Made by a program: the position numbers and the translations under genes
The notes under the pieces: model-generated
The model's input: only the letters and a program-made list of their open reading frames with translations
Told to the model about the DNA's origin: nothing
Databases searched by the model: none
NCBI RefSeq assembly: GCF_011058165.1
Contig: NZ_JAALEG010000024.1
Coordinates: 1 to 64,000 of the forward strand
Source of the DNA: Rhodococcus aetherivorans
Lineage (GTDB): Bacteria > Actinomycetota > Actinomycetes > Mycobacteriales > Mycobacteriaceae
Direction of reading: 5' to 3'
DNA length: 64,000 nt
Shown here: piece by piece, positions 8,617-17,947 of the stretch
How positions within the stretch are numbered: the first letter of the stretch is position 1
Layout: each line of letters opens with the position of its first letter

Positions 8617-10367
8617 CAGTACTTCCGCTCCATCGGCTCGTAGCGGGTCTGCACCACCGGCTTGTAGTCCAGGCGGATGGGGGAGATCAGCTCCGTCCCC
8701 TCCTTGTAGGCCATGGTGTGCTTGAGGAAGTTCTCGTCGTCGCGCGTCGGGTAGTCCTCGCGGGCATGGCCGCCGCGCGACTCCTTCCGGTTGAGCGCAC
8801 CGGCGACGGTGACCTCGGCCATTTCGAGCAGGAAGCCCAGCTCGACGGCCTCGAGCAGGTCGCTGTTGTAGCGCTTGCCCTTGTCCTGGACGGTGATGTT
8901 CTTGTACCGCTCCTTCAGGGCGTGGATGTCCTCGAGCGCCTTGCTGAGCGTCTCCTCGGTGCGGAACACCGAGGCGTTGTTGTCCATGGACTGCTGCAGC
9001 TCGCTGCGGATGTCCGCCACGCGCTCCTTGCCACCGGCACCCAGGATCCGCTCGAGCCACTCCACGACGTTGCGGGCCGGGTCCTCCGGCAGGTCCACGT
9101 GGTCGTGGGTGTTCGCGTACTCGGCGGCCGCGATGCCGGCGCGGCGGCCGAACACGTTGATGTCGAGCAGCGAGTTGGTGCCGAGGCGGTTGGCGCCGTG
9201 GACGGAGACGCAGGCGCACTCGCCGGCGGCGTAGAGGCCCGGGACCTCGTCCTCGTTGTTGCGCAGCACCTCACCGTTGATCTTGGTGGGGATGCCGCCC
9301 ATCACGTAGTGGCAGGTCGGGTACACCGGCACGAGCTCGGTGACAGGGTCGACGCCGAGGTAGGTGCGGGCGAACTCGGTGATGTCCGGGAGCTTCTCCT
9401 CGAGGACGTCCTCACCGAGGTGGGTCACGTCGATGTAGACGTAGTCCTTGTTCGGGCCGGCGCCGCGGCCCTCGAGCACCTCGAGCACCATCGAGCGGGC
9501 GACGATGTCGCGGGGCGCGAGGTCCTTGATGGTGGGGGCGTAGCGCTCCATGAAGCGCTCGCCGTCGGCGTTGCGGAGGATGCCGCCCTCGCCGCGCACG
9601 GCCTCGGAGATCAGGATGCCCAGGCCCGCGAGTCCCGTCGGATGGAACTGGTGGAACTCCATGTCCTCGAGCGGCAGGCCCTTGCGGAAGATGATGCCCA
9701 TGCCGTCACCGGTGAGGGTGTGCGCGTTGGACGTCGTCTTGTACATGCGGCCCGAGCCGCCGGTCGCGAACACGATCGACTTGGCATGGAAGACGTGAAT
9801 CTCGCCGGTGGCGAGCTCGTACGCGATGACGCCGGTCGCGACGGGGCCTTCGGGGGTTTCCGTCAGCGCGATGTCGAGCGCGTAGAACTCGTTGAAGAAC
9901 TCCACGTCGTGCTTGACGCAGTTCTGGTAGAGCGTCTGCAGGATCATGTGGCCGGTGCGGTCGGCCGCGTAGCAGGCGCGACGCACCGGGGCCTTGCCGT
10001 GGTCACGGGTGTGGCCACCGAACCGGCGCTGGTCGATCTTGCCCTCGGGCGTGCGGTTGAACGGAAGCCCCATCTTCTCGAGGTCCAGCACCGCATCGAT
10101 GGCCTCCTTGGCCATGATCTCCGCCGCGTCCTGGTCGACCAGGTAGTCGCCACCCTTGACGGTGTCGAAGGTGTGCCACTCCCAGTTGTCCTCCTCGACG
10201 TTCGCGAGGGCGGCGCACATGCCGCCCTGGGCGGCGCCGGTGTGGCTGCGGGTGGGGTAGAGCTTGGTCAGAACTGCGGTGCGGGCGCGGGGGCCGGCCT
10301 CGATGGCCGCACGCATGCCGGCGCCGCCGGCACCGACGATGACCACGTCATAACGATGTTCCTGCAT
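8616..10367 (-). CDS. sdhA: Succinate dehydrogenase flavoprotein subunit
   Basis: Encodes 583 aa. VVIVGAGGAGMRAAIEAG is the FAD-binding Rossmann motif. H42 in RSHTGAAQGGM is the residue that carries covalent FAD. FHPTGL and EAVRGEGGIL form the dicarboxylate site and R-E-G region. It oxidises succinate to fumarate on the cytoplasmic face of the membrane. The gene starts 15 nt after sdhD ends. Confidence 0.97.
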   Translation of the reverse strand: MQEHRYDVVIVGAGGAGMRAAIEAGPRARTAVLTKLYPTRSHTGAAQGGMCAALANVEEDNWEWHTFDTVKGGDYLVDQDAAEIMAKEAIDAVLDLEKMGLPFNRTPEGKIDQRRFGGHTRDHGKAPVRRACYAADRTGHMILQTLYQNCVKHDVEFFNEFYALDIALTETPEGPVATGVIAYELATGEIHVFHAKSIVFATGGSGRMYKTTSNAHTLTGDGMGIIFRKGLPLEDMEFHQFHPTGLAGLGILISEAVRGEGGILRNADGERFMERYAPTIKDLAPRDIVARSMVLEVLEGRGAGPNKDYVYIDVTHLGEDVLEEKLPDITEFARTYLGVDPVTELVPVYPTCHYVMGGIPTKINGEVLRNNEDEVPGLYAAGECACVSVHGANRLGTNSLLDINVFGRRAGIAAAEYANTHDHVDLPEDPARNVVEWLERILGAGGKERVADIRSELQQSMDNNASVFRTEETLSKALEDIHALKERYKNITVQDKGKRYNSDLLEAVELGFLLEMAEVTVAGALNRKESRGGHAREDYPTRDDENFLKHTMAYKEGTELISPIRLDYKPVVQTRYEPMERKY

Positions 10368-10382
10368 GAAGTCGTAGCTCCC

Positions 10383-10823
10383 CTAGCTCGCAACGATGTT
10401 GGGGTCGAAGGTGAAGATCACATAGGTGCCCAGGCCCATGATCAGGATCATCGACACGACCAGGATCGTGTTGAGCCAGAATCGGGTCGAGTCCTTGCGG
10501 GAGTAGTCCGCGATGACCGTGCGCAGGCCGTTGCCGCCGTGCAGCTGGGCGAGCCAGAGCATCGTCAGGTCCCAGAACTGCCAGAACGGGCTGGACCAGC
10601 GGCCGGCGACGAACGCGAAGTTGATGCGGTGCACGCCCTCGTCCAGCATCAGCATGATGAACAGGTGGCCGAGCACCAGGATGATCAGTGCAAGGCCGGA
10701 CAGGCGCATGAACAGCCACGCGTAGAGCTCGAAGTTGTTCTTCGCGGCGCGGCGCGGGGAGCGCGGGTTGTCCAGGCTGGCCGGGCGGTCGTACGCCGTG
10801 CCCAGAGTCTTCGCTTCAGTCAT
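10383..10823 (-). CDS. sdhD: Succinate dehydrogenase membrane anchor subunit
   Basis: Encodes 146 aa with three transmembrane helices (about residues 38-60, 85-105 and 118-140). HLFIMLMLDE and LHGGNGLRTVIADY contain the conserved His residues near haem and quinone. ATG 10823 (MTEAKTLG) is preferred to the upstream in-frame TTG at 10835, which has no family support. The start codon lies in the second copy of a 14-bp direct repeat whose first copy holds the sdhC stop. Confidence 0.92.
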   Translation of the reverse strand: MTEAKTLGTAYDRPASLDNPRSPRRAAKNNFELYAWLFMRLSGLALIILVLGHLFIMLMLDEGVHRINFAFVAGRWSSPFWQFWDLTMLWLAQLHGGNGLRTVIADYSRKDSTRFWLNTILVVSMILIMGLGTYVIFTFDPNIVAS

Positions 10824-10855
10824 GTCAGTGCCCAATTCTTCGTCGCTGCGCTCAT
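10820..10855 (-). CDS. Possible 11-codon bridging ORF between sdhC and sdhD
   Basis: MSAATKNWALT then TGA. It begins 1 nt after the sdhC stop codon and its TGA overlaps the sdhD ATG as ATGA. It exists because of the 14-bp direct repeat GGGCACTGACATGA at 10852-10865 and 10820-10833. It could let ribosomes run from sdhC to sdhD by reinitiation; translation is unproven. Confidence 0.25.
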   Translation of the reverse strand: MSAATKNWALT

Positions 10856-10856
10856 G

Positions 10857-11261
10857 TCAGTGCCCCGCAAACATGTTGTAGAAGATGCGACCGGCGGCGG
10901 GGATCATCACCACGAACCAGATCGCCAGGATCGTCCAGAGCATCACCCGCTGGTACTGCGGGCCCTTGGACCAGAAGTCCACGAGCATCACGCGCAGGCC
11001 GTTGAGGGCGTGGTAGAGCACCATCGCCACCAACCCGAGCTCCATGAGACCGACGACGGGATTCTTGTAGGTCTCGATGACACTGTCGTAGGTCTCGGGA
11101 TTGACCCGGACGAGTGCCGTGTCCAGGACGTGAACGAAAAGGAAGAAGAATGTCGCCACGCCTGTGATCCGGTGCAGAACCCAGGACCACATGCCCGGGT
11201 CTCCCCGGTAAAGCGACCGTGTGCGCCCCGGTGCGGGAGCGGCTTCAGTCGTGCTGCTCAT
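10857..11261 (-). CDS. sdhC: Succinate dehydrogenase cytochrome b556 subunit
   Basis: Encodes 134 aa beginning MSSTTEAAPAPGRTRSLYRG. GMWSWVLHRITGVATFFFLFVHV is the Sdh_cyt signature with the Ser/Arg quinone-site residues; YHALNGLRVMLVDFW contains the second conserved His for haem b. There are three membrane helices. The in-frame upstream extension (MTLEAQH) is not conserved, so ATG 11261 is chosen. First gene of sdhCDAB; the promoter must lie in 11262-11514. Confidence 0.94.
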   Translation of the reverse strand: MSSTTEAAPAPGRTRSLYRGDPGMWSWVLHRITGVATFFFLFVHVLDTALVRVNPETYDSVIETYKNPVVGLMELGLVAMVLYHALNGLRVMLVDFWSKGPQYQRVMLWTILAIWFVVMIPAAGRIFYNMFAGH

Positions 11262-11429
11262 CGAGTGCTGTGCCTCCAACGTCAATGGTGGACGCGTCGA
11301 GCCTCTCCAGCCTCTGGGGGATTCCGCAGCACGGGCTCGACGTGAACCTGAACCGACTTGGACCGACTTTAGTCCTATCCGAAAGTCGGGAACTAATTCG
11401 AGTAGCGGTTCGTACGGCCTCCAAATAAC

Positions 11430-11448
11430 AAGTTAGGTTTGCCTTTCC
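11430..11448. promoter_or_regulatory. Weak IdeR/DtxR-like iron box between sdhC and cdd
   Basis: AAGTTAGGTTTGCCTTTCC matches the 19-bp iron-box consensus only in part, with the TTAGG half-site and CCT at the right distance. It lies in the divergent promoter region of sdhCDAB and cdd. Repression of sdh under iron limitation is well known in relatives through other regulators, so a link to iron is plausible but unproven. Confidence 0.3.
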
Positions 11449-11514
11449 AACTGTGATCTGGCCCGGCCGGGCCGGTGAACCGTGGAATCGGCCACCGTGA
11501 CAGGATGGACAACC

Positions 11515-11937
11515 ATGCCGGACGTAGACTGGAAAACCTTGCGCGCCAAAGCACATGAGGTGATGGGCCGCGCGTACGCGCCCTACTCCCGATTCCCCGT
11601 GGGGGCCGCGGCACTGGTGGACGACGGACGGATCGTCGTCGGATGCAATGTGGAAAATGTCTCACACGGAGTGGGTCTGTGCGCCGAATGTGTACTGGTC
11701 GGTAACTTGATTTCCGGTGGTGGCGGGCGGTTGCGGGCCGTCGCCGTCTGCGATGCCCGCGGGGCCGTCCTGAGCCCGTGCGGACGCTGCCGGCAGATCC
11801 TCCTCGAACACGGCGGCCCCGAGCTCGAGGTCGACACGCGCCGCGGTCCGCGCCCCATCGCCGAGCTGCTGCCCGACGCGTTCGGCCCCGGTGACCTGGA
11901 CGCGGTGCGCGAGGCGGGAGGTGCCGACCGTGCCTGA
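11515..11937 (+). CDS. cdd: Cytidine deaminase
   Basis: Encodes 140 aa, the size of the homotetrameric T-CDA type. CNVENVSHGVGLCAECV contains the catalytic Glu and first zinc Cys; SPCGRCRQILLEH contains the other two zinc Cys residues. It deaminates cytidine and deoxycytidine to uridine and deoxyuridine. The ATG at 11515 gives MPDVDWKTLR; the upstream in-frame GTG has no support. Overlaps deoA, forming a salvage operon. Confidence 0.95.
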   Translation: MPDVDWKTLRAKAHEVMGRAYAPYSRFPVGAAALVDDGRIVVGCNVENVSHGVGLCAECVLVGNLISGGGGRLRAVAVCDARGAVLSPCGRCRQILLEHGGPELEVDTRRGPRPIAELLPDAFGPGDLDAVREAGGADRA

Positions 11938-13213
11938 CGCCCTGTCCATCATCACCCGCAAACGGGACGGCAAGGAGCTCAGCGGAGCCGAGATCGACTG
12001 GATCATCGAGGCGTTCACGCGTGGTGTCGTCGCCGACGAGCAGATGGCCGCCCTCGCGATGGCCGTCTACTTCCGGGGCATGACGCGCGCCGAGACGGCC
12101 CGCTGGACCACCGCCATGATCGACTCGGGCCGGCGGCTGGACTTCACCGGCCTGGGCCTGCCCACCGTCGACAAACACTCCACCGGCGGTGTGGGCGACA
12201 AGATCACCCTTCCGCTGGCCCCGCTCGTCGCCGCCTGCGGCGTCGCCGTGCCGCAGCTCTCCGGCCGCGGACTCGGCCACACCGGCGGCACCCTCGACAA
12301 GCTCGAATCGATCCCGGGCTGGCGCGCCGAGCTGAGCATCGCCGAGATCGCCGAAATCCTCGCCGACCCGGCGGTCGGCGCCGTCGTCTGCGCGGCCGGC
12401 GCCGACCTCGCCCCGGCCGACCGCCGGCTCTACGCCCTGCGCGACGTCACCGGCACCGTCGAATCCATCCCCCTGATCGCCAGCTCGATCATGAGCAAGA
12501 AGATCGCCGAGGGCACCGGCGCCCTCGTCCTCGACGTCAAGGTCGGTTCCGGGGCCTTCATGAAGGACCTCGGCGACGCCCGGGAACTCGCCCGCACCAT
12601 GGTCGAGCTGGGCGAGGACGAAGGGCTGCACACCGTCGCGCTCCTCACCCGGATGGACGTCCCGCTCGGCCGGACCGCGGGCAACGCCCTCGAGGTGCGG
12701 GAGGCCGTCGAGGTGCTCGCCGGCGACGGCCCGCCCGACGTGGTCGAGCTGACCCTCGCCCTCGCCCGCGAGATGCTCGCCGCCGTCGGCCGGGACGACG
12801 TCGACCCCGCGGACAAGTTGCGCGACGGCACCGCCATGGACCGGTGGCGCGCGATGATCGCCGCGCAGGGCGGCGACCCCGACGCGCCCCTGCCGGTCGC
12901 CCGGCACACCGAGGTGCTGCGCGCACCCGGCGACGGCGTGCTCGCCGAACTCGACGCGATGGCGGTGGGTGTGGCCGCGTGGCGGCTCGGCGCCGGCCGC
13001 GAACGGCAGGGCGAACCCGTGCAGGCCGCGGCGGGGATCGAGCTGCACGTCAAGCCGGGGGACCGGGTCCGCGCCGGGGACGTGATCGCCACCCTGCACA
13101 CCGACACCCCGGCGAAGTTCCCCGCCGCGATGGCGACGCTCGGTGAGGGCGTGCACATCTCCGACTCCACGCCGGCGACACGGCCGCTCGTCGTCGAGCG
13201 GATCACCGCCTAG
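11930..13213 (+). CDS. deoA: Thymidine phosphorylase
   Basis: Encodes 427 aa. The family signature [20 protein letters not shown] and the phosphate-binding [15 protein letters not shown] are present. It splits thymidine or deoxyuridine to the base and 2-deoxyribose-1-phosphate. The GTG start at 11930 overlaps the end of cdd by 8 nt and is preceded by GGGAGG, so the two are translationally coupled. Order cdd-deoA-add equals Rv3315c-Rv3313c. Confidence 0.96.
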   Translation: MPDALSIITRKRDGKELSGAEIDWIIEAFTRGVVADEQMAALAMAVYFRGMTRAETARWTTAMIDSGRRLDFTGLGLPTVDKHSTGGVGDKITLPLAPLVAACGVAVPQLSGRGLGHTGGTLDKLESIPGWRAELSIAEIAEILADPAVGAVVCAAGADLAPADRRLYALRDVTGTVESIPLIASSIMSKKIAEGTGALVLDVKVGSGAFMKDLGDARELARTMVELGEDEGLHTVALLTRMDVPLGRTAGNALEVREAVEVLAGDGPPDVVELTLALAREMLAAVGRDDVDPADKLRDGTAMDRWRAMIAAQGGDPDAPLPVARHTEVLRAPGDGVLAELDAMAVGVAAWRLGAGRERQGEPVQAAAGIELHVKPGDRVRAGDVIATLHTDTPAKFPAAMATLGEGVHISDSTPATRPLVVERITA

Positions 13214-13230
13214 CCGACTACCGTCGGGGC

Positions 13231-14331
13231 ATGACGGAGCCGGCGACGACGACACTGACCGAATCCGCGCTGCGGACCGCGCCGAAAGTGCTTCTGCACG
13301 ACCACCTCGACGGCGGTCTGCGGCCGGGAACCGTACTCGAGCTGGCCGATGCCTGCGGCTACCGGCTGCCGGCCGGCACGGAACCCGAGCTGGCGCGCTG
13401 GTTCCGGGACTCGGCCGACAGCGGCTCGCTCGAGCGGTACCTCGAGACGTTCGCGCACACCGTGGCCGTCATGCAGACCCCGGACGGCCTCGAGCGGGTC
13501 GCCCGCGAATGCGTGCTCGACCTCGCCGCCGACGGCGTCGTCTACGCCGAGGTCCGCTTCGCTCCCGAGCAGCATCTCGAGCGGGGGCTGGACCTGGACT
13601 CCGTGGTCGAGCACGTGCTCGAGGGGTTCCGGTCGGGGGAGTCCGCGGTGGAGGCCTCCGGCGCCCAGCCGATCCGGGTGCGGCTGCTGCTCACCGCGAT
13701 GCGGCACGCGGCCCGGTCCCGGGAGATCGCCGAACTCGCGGTGCGGTTCCGCGACCGCGGCGTCGTCGGGTTCGACATCGCCGGTGCCGAGGCCGGCTAC
13801 CCACCGAGCCGGCATCTCGACGCCTTCGAGTACATGCGCGCCGCCAACGCGCACTTCACGATCCACGCGGGGGAGGCCTTCGGGCTGCCGTCCATCCACG
13901 AGGCCATCGCGTTCTGCGGCACCGACCGCCTCGGCCACGGCGTGCGCATCGTCGACGACATCACCGTCGCCGCGGACGGCACCGCCACCCTCGGCCTGCT
14001 GGCGAACTACGTGCGCGACAAGCGGATCCCGCTCGAGCTGTGCCCGAGTTCGAACGTGCAGACCGGCGCCGTGGACACCCTCGAGCAGCATCCGTTCGAC
14101 CTGCTGGCGCGCCTGCGGTTCCGGGTCACCGTCAACACCGACAACCGCCTGATGAGCGACACGACGATGAGCAAGGAGATGATGCGGCTGGTCGAGACGT
14201 TCGGGTACGGGTGGTCCGACCTGGAGCGGTTCACGATCAACGCGATGAAGTCCGCGTTCCTGCCGTTCGACCAGCGGCTCGAGCTCATCGACGACGTGAT
14301 CAAGCCCGGCTACGCCGTCCTGATCGGCTGA
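13231..14331 (+). CDS. add: Adenosine deaminase
   Basis: Encodes 366 aa. Zinc ligands H23 and H25 lie in [24 protein letters not shown] supplies the catalytic Glu region; DRLGHGVRI and [16 protein letters not shown] supply further metal and base contacts. It converts adenosine and deoxyadenosine to inosine forms. It follows deoA by 17 nt, so salvage of pyrimidine and purine nucleosides is probably one transcript. Confidence 0.96.
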   Translation: MTEPATTTLTESALRTAPKVLLHDHLDGGLRPGTVLELADACGYRLPAGTEPELARWFRDSADSGSLERYLETFAHTVAVMQTPDGLERVARECVLDLAADGVVYAEVRFAPEQHLERGLDLDSVVEHVLEGFRSGESAVEASGAQPIRVRLLLTAMRHAARSREIAELAVRFRDRGVVGFDIAGAEAGYPPSRHLDAFEYMRAANAHFTIHAGEAFGLPSIHEAIAFCGTDRLGHGVRIVDDITVAADGTATLGLLANYVRDKRIPLELCPSSNVQTGAVDTLEQHPFDLLARLRFRVTVNTDNRLMSDTTMSKEMMRLVETFGYGWSDLERFTINAMKSAFLPFDQRLELIDDVIKPGYAVLIG

Positions 14332-14376
14332 CAGTCCCCTCGTCGGACAGTACCCTCGGCGGACCTCACCTCGTAG
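14329..14376. repeat. 16-bp-period tandem repeat starting at the add stop codon
   Basis: TGACAGTCCCCTCGTC (14329-14344) is followed by GGACAGTACCCTCGGC, a 13/16 match, and a third weaker unit (14361-14376). The first unit begins with the add TGA. Two other loci in this window show the same period and placement. Confidence 0.5.
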
Positions 14377-14385
14377 GGTCGAGGT

Positions 14386-16476
14386 ATGGGCGATCGCGTC
14401 CCGCCCTCGGCAACTCTCGGCGACGTGCTCGCCGCGCGCCGGCGGCGCCGGTTCGTCGGTCGTTCGGCCGAGCTCGAACTCGTACGTGCCGCCCTCGACT
14501 CGCCCCGGCCCCCGTTCTCGGTGCTGTACCTGTACGGGCCCGGAGGGATCGGTAAGACGAGCCTGCTCGACGAGGTGGCCGATCTCGCCGTCGGGGCCGG
14601 TTCGGTCCTCGTGCGTCTCGACGGGCGGGACCTCGTTCCCGCCCCGGCCGCCGTGCTCGCCTCGTTGGCGGAGCATCTCGACCTGGACGCGGATCGAATC
14701 GCCACCGCCTCCGGGCAACGGCTGGTGATGGTGATCGACACGTACGAGGCACTCGCACCGATCGACGGCTGGATCCGCCGGGATCTGTTGCCGCGGTTGC
14801 CGGACAGCGCGGTGACCGTGATCGCGGGGCGGAGTCCGCCGTCGCCGCAGTGGCGCTCGGACCTCGCATGGGGCGATCTGCTGCGGGTGGTGTCGATGCG
14901 CAATCTCGCACCCCGGGAGAGCGTCGACTACCTGCGCGCCGTCGGGGTCCGGGACGACCTGCACGACCGCCTCTGCCGCGTGGCACACGGCCATCCGCTG
15001 ACGCTGTCGTTGCTCGCCGACGCGGTGCTCCGCGGCGGACGTGCCGACGCGGATCCGCTGAGTCCCGACCTCGTGGGGACGCTGCTGCGCCGGTTCGTCG
15101 ACGAGGAACCGGGCACCGTGCATCGCCGGGCCCTGGAAGTGTGCGCACTCGCACGCGTGACCACCGAATCGCTCCTGCGGGACGCGCTGGGCACCGGCGA
15201 CGACTGCGCCCACGACGCATTCCGGTGGCTTCGGGGCCTCTCGTTCGTCGAGACCGGGGCCGACGGCCTCCATCCCCACGACCTGGCCCGGGACGTCATC
15301 GACGCCGACCTGTGGTGGCGGGACGCCGACAGCTATGCCGACGTCTTCCGCCGGGTGTGGCGGCACATCCACCGAACCCTCGACTCGGCGACCGGCCGAC
15401 GGCAACAGCAGGCGATCTTCGACCTGAAGTTCGTGTTCCGTCACCTCGCCGGCGTGCTCTCGCCGGTGCAGTGGGAGAGCTGGGGCCGGTACTATCCGGA
15501 ACCCGCCACCGCCGCCGAGCACGCGGCGGTCGTCGAGCTGATCCGGACCGCGGAGGGAGCCGAGTCCGCCCGGCTCGCGCAGCGGTGGCTCGACCGGCAA
15601 CCGGACGGCTTCTTCGTTCTGCGCTGCCCGGACGGAACCGTCCGCGGAGTGATCGGGCTGCTGGACCTCACCCGCGCCTCCGAAGAGGACCGGGACCGCG
15701 ACCCCGGGGCCGCGGCGGCATGGCGGGCCGCGCGGCGAGGCACGCCGGTGCGCGAGGGCGACGTCGTCACCCAGACCCGATTCGTCGTGGACCGGGAGAC
15801 GTACCAGGATCCCTCGCCGACGCTCAACGCGGTCCCGATCCTCACGATGCAGCGATACCTCACCACCCGGGGCCTCGCCTACGACGTGCTCGTCCTGGCC
15901 GAGCCGGACCGGTGGGACGACTACTTCGCCGTCGCCGACCTCCCACGGGTTGACGGCGGCGACTTCGTCGTCGGTCCCCGCCGATTCGGCCTGTTCGCCC
16001 ACGATTTCCGGCGCGTCCCGGTCGGCGCCTGGCTCGAACGGGTGACGGAACGGGCGCTGGCCCGCGGTCCGTCGCCGCCGGTGCCCAGCGCACCCGTGCT
16101 GCTCGTACTCTCCCAACCCGAGTTCGCGCAGTCGGTCAAGCAGGGCCTGCACGACCTGCGGCAGCACGCTCTGCTCGCCCGCAATCCCCTGCTGCGCACC
16201 CGGGTGCTCCACGACCGGGCCGGCGCCGGTGAACCCGACGTCGCGCTGCTCGAGCAGGTGCTGCGCGACGCGGTCGCCACCCTCGCCGACCATCCCCGCG
16301 ACGACAAACTGCTGCGGGCCGTGGACCGGACGTATCTGCGGCCGGCGGCGACCCAGGAGTCGGCCGCGGCAGCGCTCGGACTGCCGTTCAGCACCTATCG
16401 GAGGCACCTGGCCACCGGGGTGGAGCGGATCGTGTCGTGGCTGTGGGACCAGGAGGTGTACGGCCGCCGGCAGTGA
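14386..16476 (+). CDS. P-loop (AAA/STAND-like) ATP-binding protein with C-terminal HTH-like segment
   Basis: Encodes 696 aa. RRRRFVGRSAELELVRAAL leads into Walker A GPGGIGKTS (about residues 51-59) and Walker B QRLVMVIDTYE (111-121), as in signal-transducing NTPases related to MalT/AfsR. The middle, about residues 390-530, includes QPDGFFVLRCPDGTVRGVIG and reads like an acetyltransferase-type or sensor fold; this is a guess. The C-terminus, ATQESAAAALGLPFSTYRRH (about 652-671), resembles a helix-turn-helix of the sigma-4/winged type, not LuxR. It sits 82 nt before a FAD oxidoreductase and probably forms a unit with it. No pathway can be named. Confidence 0.7.
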   Translation: MGDRVPPSATLGDVLAARRRRRFVGRSAELELVRAALDSPRPPFSVLYLYGPGGIGKTSLLDEVADLAVGAGSVLVRLDGRDLVPAPAAVLASLAEHLDLDADRIATASGQRLVMVIDTYEALAPIDGWIRRDLLPRLPDSAVTVIAGRSPPSPQWRSDLAWGDLLRVVSMRNLAPRESVDYLRAVGVRDDLHDRLCRVAHGHPLTLSLLADAVLRGGRADADPLSPDLVGTLLRRFVDEEPGTVHRRALEVCALARVTTESLLRDALGTGDDCAHDAFRWLRGLSFVETGADGLHPHDLARDVIDADLWWRDADSYADVFRRVWRHIHRTLDSATGRRQQQAIFDLKFVFRHLAGVLSPVQWESWGRYYPEPATAAEHAAVVELIRTAEGAESARLAQRWLDRQPDGFFVLRCPDGTVRGVIGLLDLTRASEEDRDRDPGAAAAWRAARRGTPVREGDVVTQTRFVVDRETYQDPSPTLNAVPILTMQRYLTTRGLAYDVLVLAEPDRWDDYFAVADLPRVDGGDFVVGPRRFGLFAHDFRRVPVGAWLERVTERALARGPSPPVPSAPVLLVLSQPEFAQSVKQGLHDLRQHALLARNPLLRTRVLHDRAGAGEPDVALLEQVLRDAVATLADHPRDDKLLRAVDRTYLRPAATQESAAAALGLPFSTYRRHLATGVERIVSWLWDQEVYGRRQ

Positions 16477-16558
16477 GCACAACCGAGCACCGAACGGACT
16501 GGTGACCGAGCAGATTCCGGACGCATGCTTCTCGCACTCGAACGAGGAGGTGCCGGAA

Positions 16559-17947
16559 ATGGTGACACGTATCGGTGATCGCGCCGTGGTCCTCGGCGCG
16601 GGAACGGCCGGTCTGCTCGCCGCGCGGGTGTTGTCGGATGCGTACTCGGACGTGGTGGTGATCGATCACGACAGACTGCCGGACGGTGCCGCGGCACGGC
16701 GCTGCGTACCGCAGGGTCGGCACATCCATGTGCTGGTGGCCGGCGGGATGCGCGCGATGGAGGAACTGCTGCCCGGGCTCACCGCCGATCTCGTCGGCGA
16801 CGGTGCACCGATGGTGGACCAGTGCGGCGACGTGCGCTGGTATCTCGGTGGCCACCGCCTCCGGCAGGCGGAGAGCGACCTGACGGCGGTGAGCGCGAGC
16901 CGGCCGAATCTCGAACATCGGGTGCGGTCCCGCGTCGCCGCACGTCCCGGAGTGCGGATCGTCGATCGTTGCGACGCGCTGGGATTGACCGTGAGCCGGG
17001 ACGGCCGAAAGGTCACCGGCGTGCGCGTGCTCCGCCGGGCGGACGGCAGCGTCGAGGAGGTTCTCGACGCCGATCTCGTCGTCGACGCCACCGGCCGTGG
17101 TTCACGAACCCCGGCGTGGCTCGAGCGGCTCGGATACCACCCGCCCGAGCGGGAGGAGGTGCGCGTCGACCTCACGTACGTCACGCGCACCTACGCCTCC
17201 GATCCGGCACTCATGGGCGGCGACCTGGGGATTCTGCTCGCGCCGTCGCCGCCGTACCCGCGCGGTGCCGCCATCCAGACGATCGAGAACGGTCGCTGCC
17301 TCGTGACGGCGGTGGGCATGCTCGGGCACCGGCCCCCGTCCTCGCCGGACGGCTGGGTGGACTTCCTGCGGTCCCTGCCCCGCCCGGACGTGTACGACGC
17401 GATCCGGGACGCCGAGCCGCTCGACGCGCCCCGGTCGTACCACTTTCCGGCGAGTCGGCGGCAGCGCTACGAACGGTGCCGGCGGCTGCCGGAGGGACTG
17501 CTGGTGACCGGCGACGCCGCATGCAGTTTCAACCCGATCTACGCGCAGGGAATGAGCGTCGCGGCGTTCGAAGCCGGGCTGCTCGCCGAACACCTGAAGG
17601 GCGGCCGGGAGCCGGACCCGCATCGATGGTTCCGGGATATGGCGAAGGTCGTCGACGTGCCCTGGGACATGGCCACCGGCGGCGACCTCGCCTGGCCGCA
17701 GGTCGAGGGCCGGCGCAGCGCGAAAGTGCGCCTGGCCAACCGCTACCTGCCGCTCGTCCACGCCGCCGCCGCGCAGGATCCCGAGGTGGTCCGCGCATTC
17801 TTCCGCGTCGCGGCGATGGTGGATCCGCCCGGGACGCTGTTCGCCGCGCCGGTGGTCGGGCGGGTGCTCCGCCGGACGATCAGTGCTTGTGCAGCCGGGT
17901 CTCGAACTCCCGCTCGAGAGCCCGCCACGCCTCGGCCTCCGCGGTGA
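16559..17947 (+). CDS. FAD-dependent oxidoreductase (tryptophan halogenase/PHBH-like)
   Basis: Encodes 462 aa. DRAVVLGAGTAGLLAARVLS is the dinucleotide motif, LVVDATGRGSRTPAWLE the DG-type motif, and LLVTGDAACSFNPIYAQGMS the second FAD motif of aromatic hydroxylases. AGGAGG (16543-16549) supports the ATG at 16559; a GTG at 16502 is possible. The last 22 residues are encoded antisense to the 3' end of the next gene (17880-17947 overlap) and are rich in Arg and Pro, unlike a folded domain. Substrate unknown. The upstream ATPase suggests a regulated catabolic or resistance function, by inference only. Confidence 0.8.
   Translation: MVTRIGDRAVVLGAGTAGLLAARVLSDAYSDVVVIDHDRLPDGAAARRCVPQGRHIHVLVAGGMRAMEELLPGLTADLVGDGAPMVDQCGDVRWYLGGHRLRQAESDLTAVSASRPNLEHRVRSRVAARPGVRIVDRCDALGLTVSRDGRKVTGVRVLRRADGSVEEVLDADLVVDATGRGSRTPAWLERLGYHPPEREEVRVDLTYVTRTYASDPALMGGDLGILLAPSPPYPRGAAIQTIENGRCLVTAVGMLGHRPPSSPDGWVDFLRSLPRPDVYDAIRDAEPLDAPRSYHFPASRRQRYERCRRLPEGLLVTGDAACSFNPIYAQGMSVAAFEAGLLAEHLKGGREPDPHRWFRDMAKVVDVPWDMATGGDLAWPQVEGRRSAKVRLANRYLPLVHAAAAQDPEVVRAFFRVAAMVDPPGTLFAAPVVGRVLRRTISACAAGSRTPAREPATPRPPR

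Noticed and set aside
13210-16482. 1090-codon open frame on the minus strand across add and the ATPase gene
   Set aside because: It runs opposite to add, whose family motifs are clear on the plus strand. The composition (His/Arg/Gly/Pro-rich, no motifs) is typical of antisense frames at high GC.
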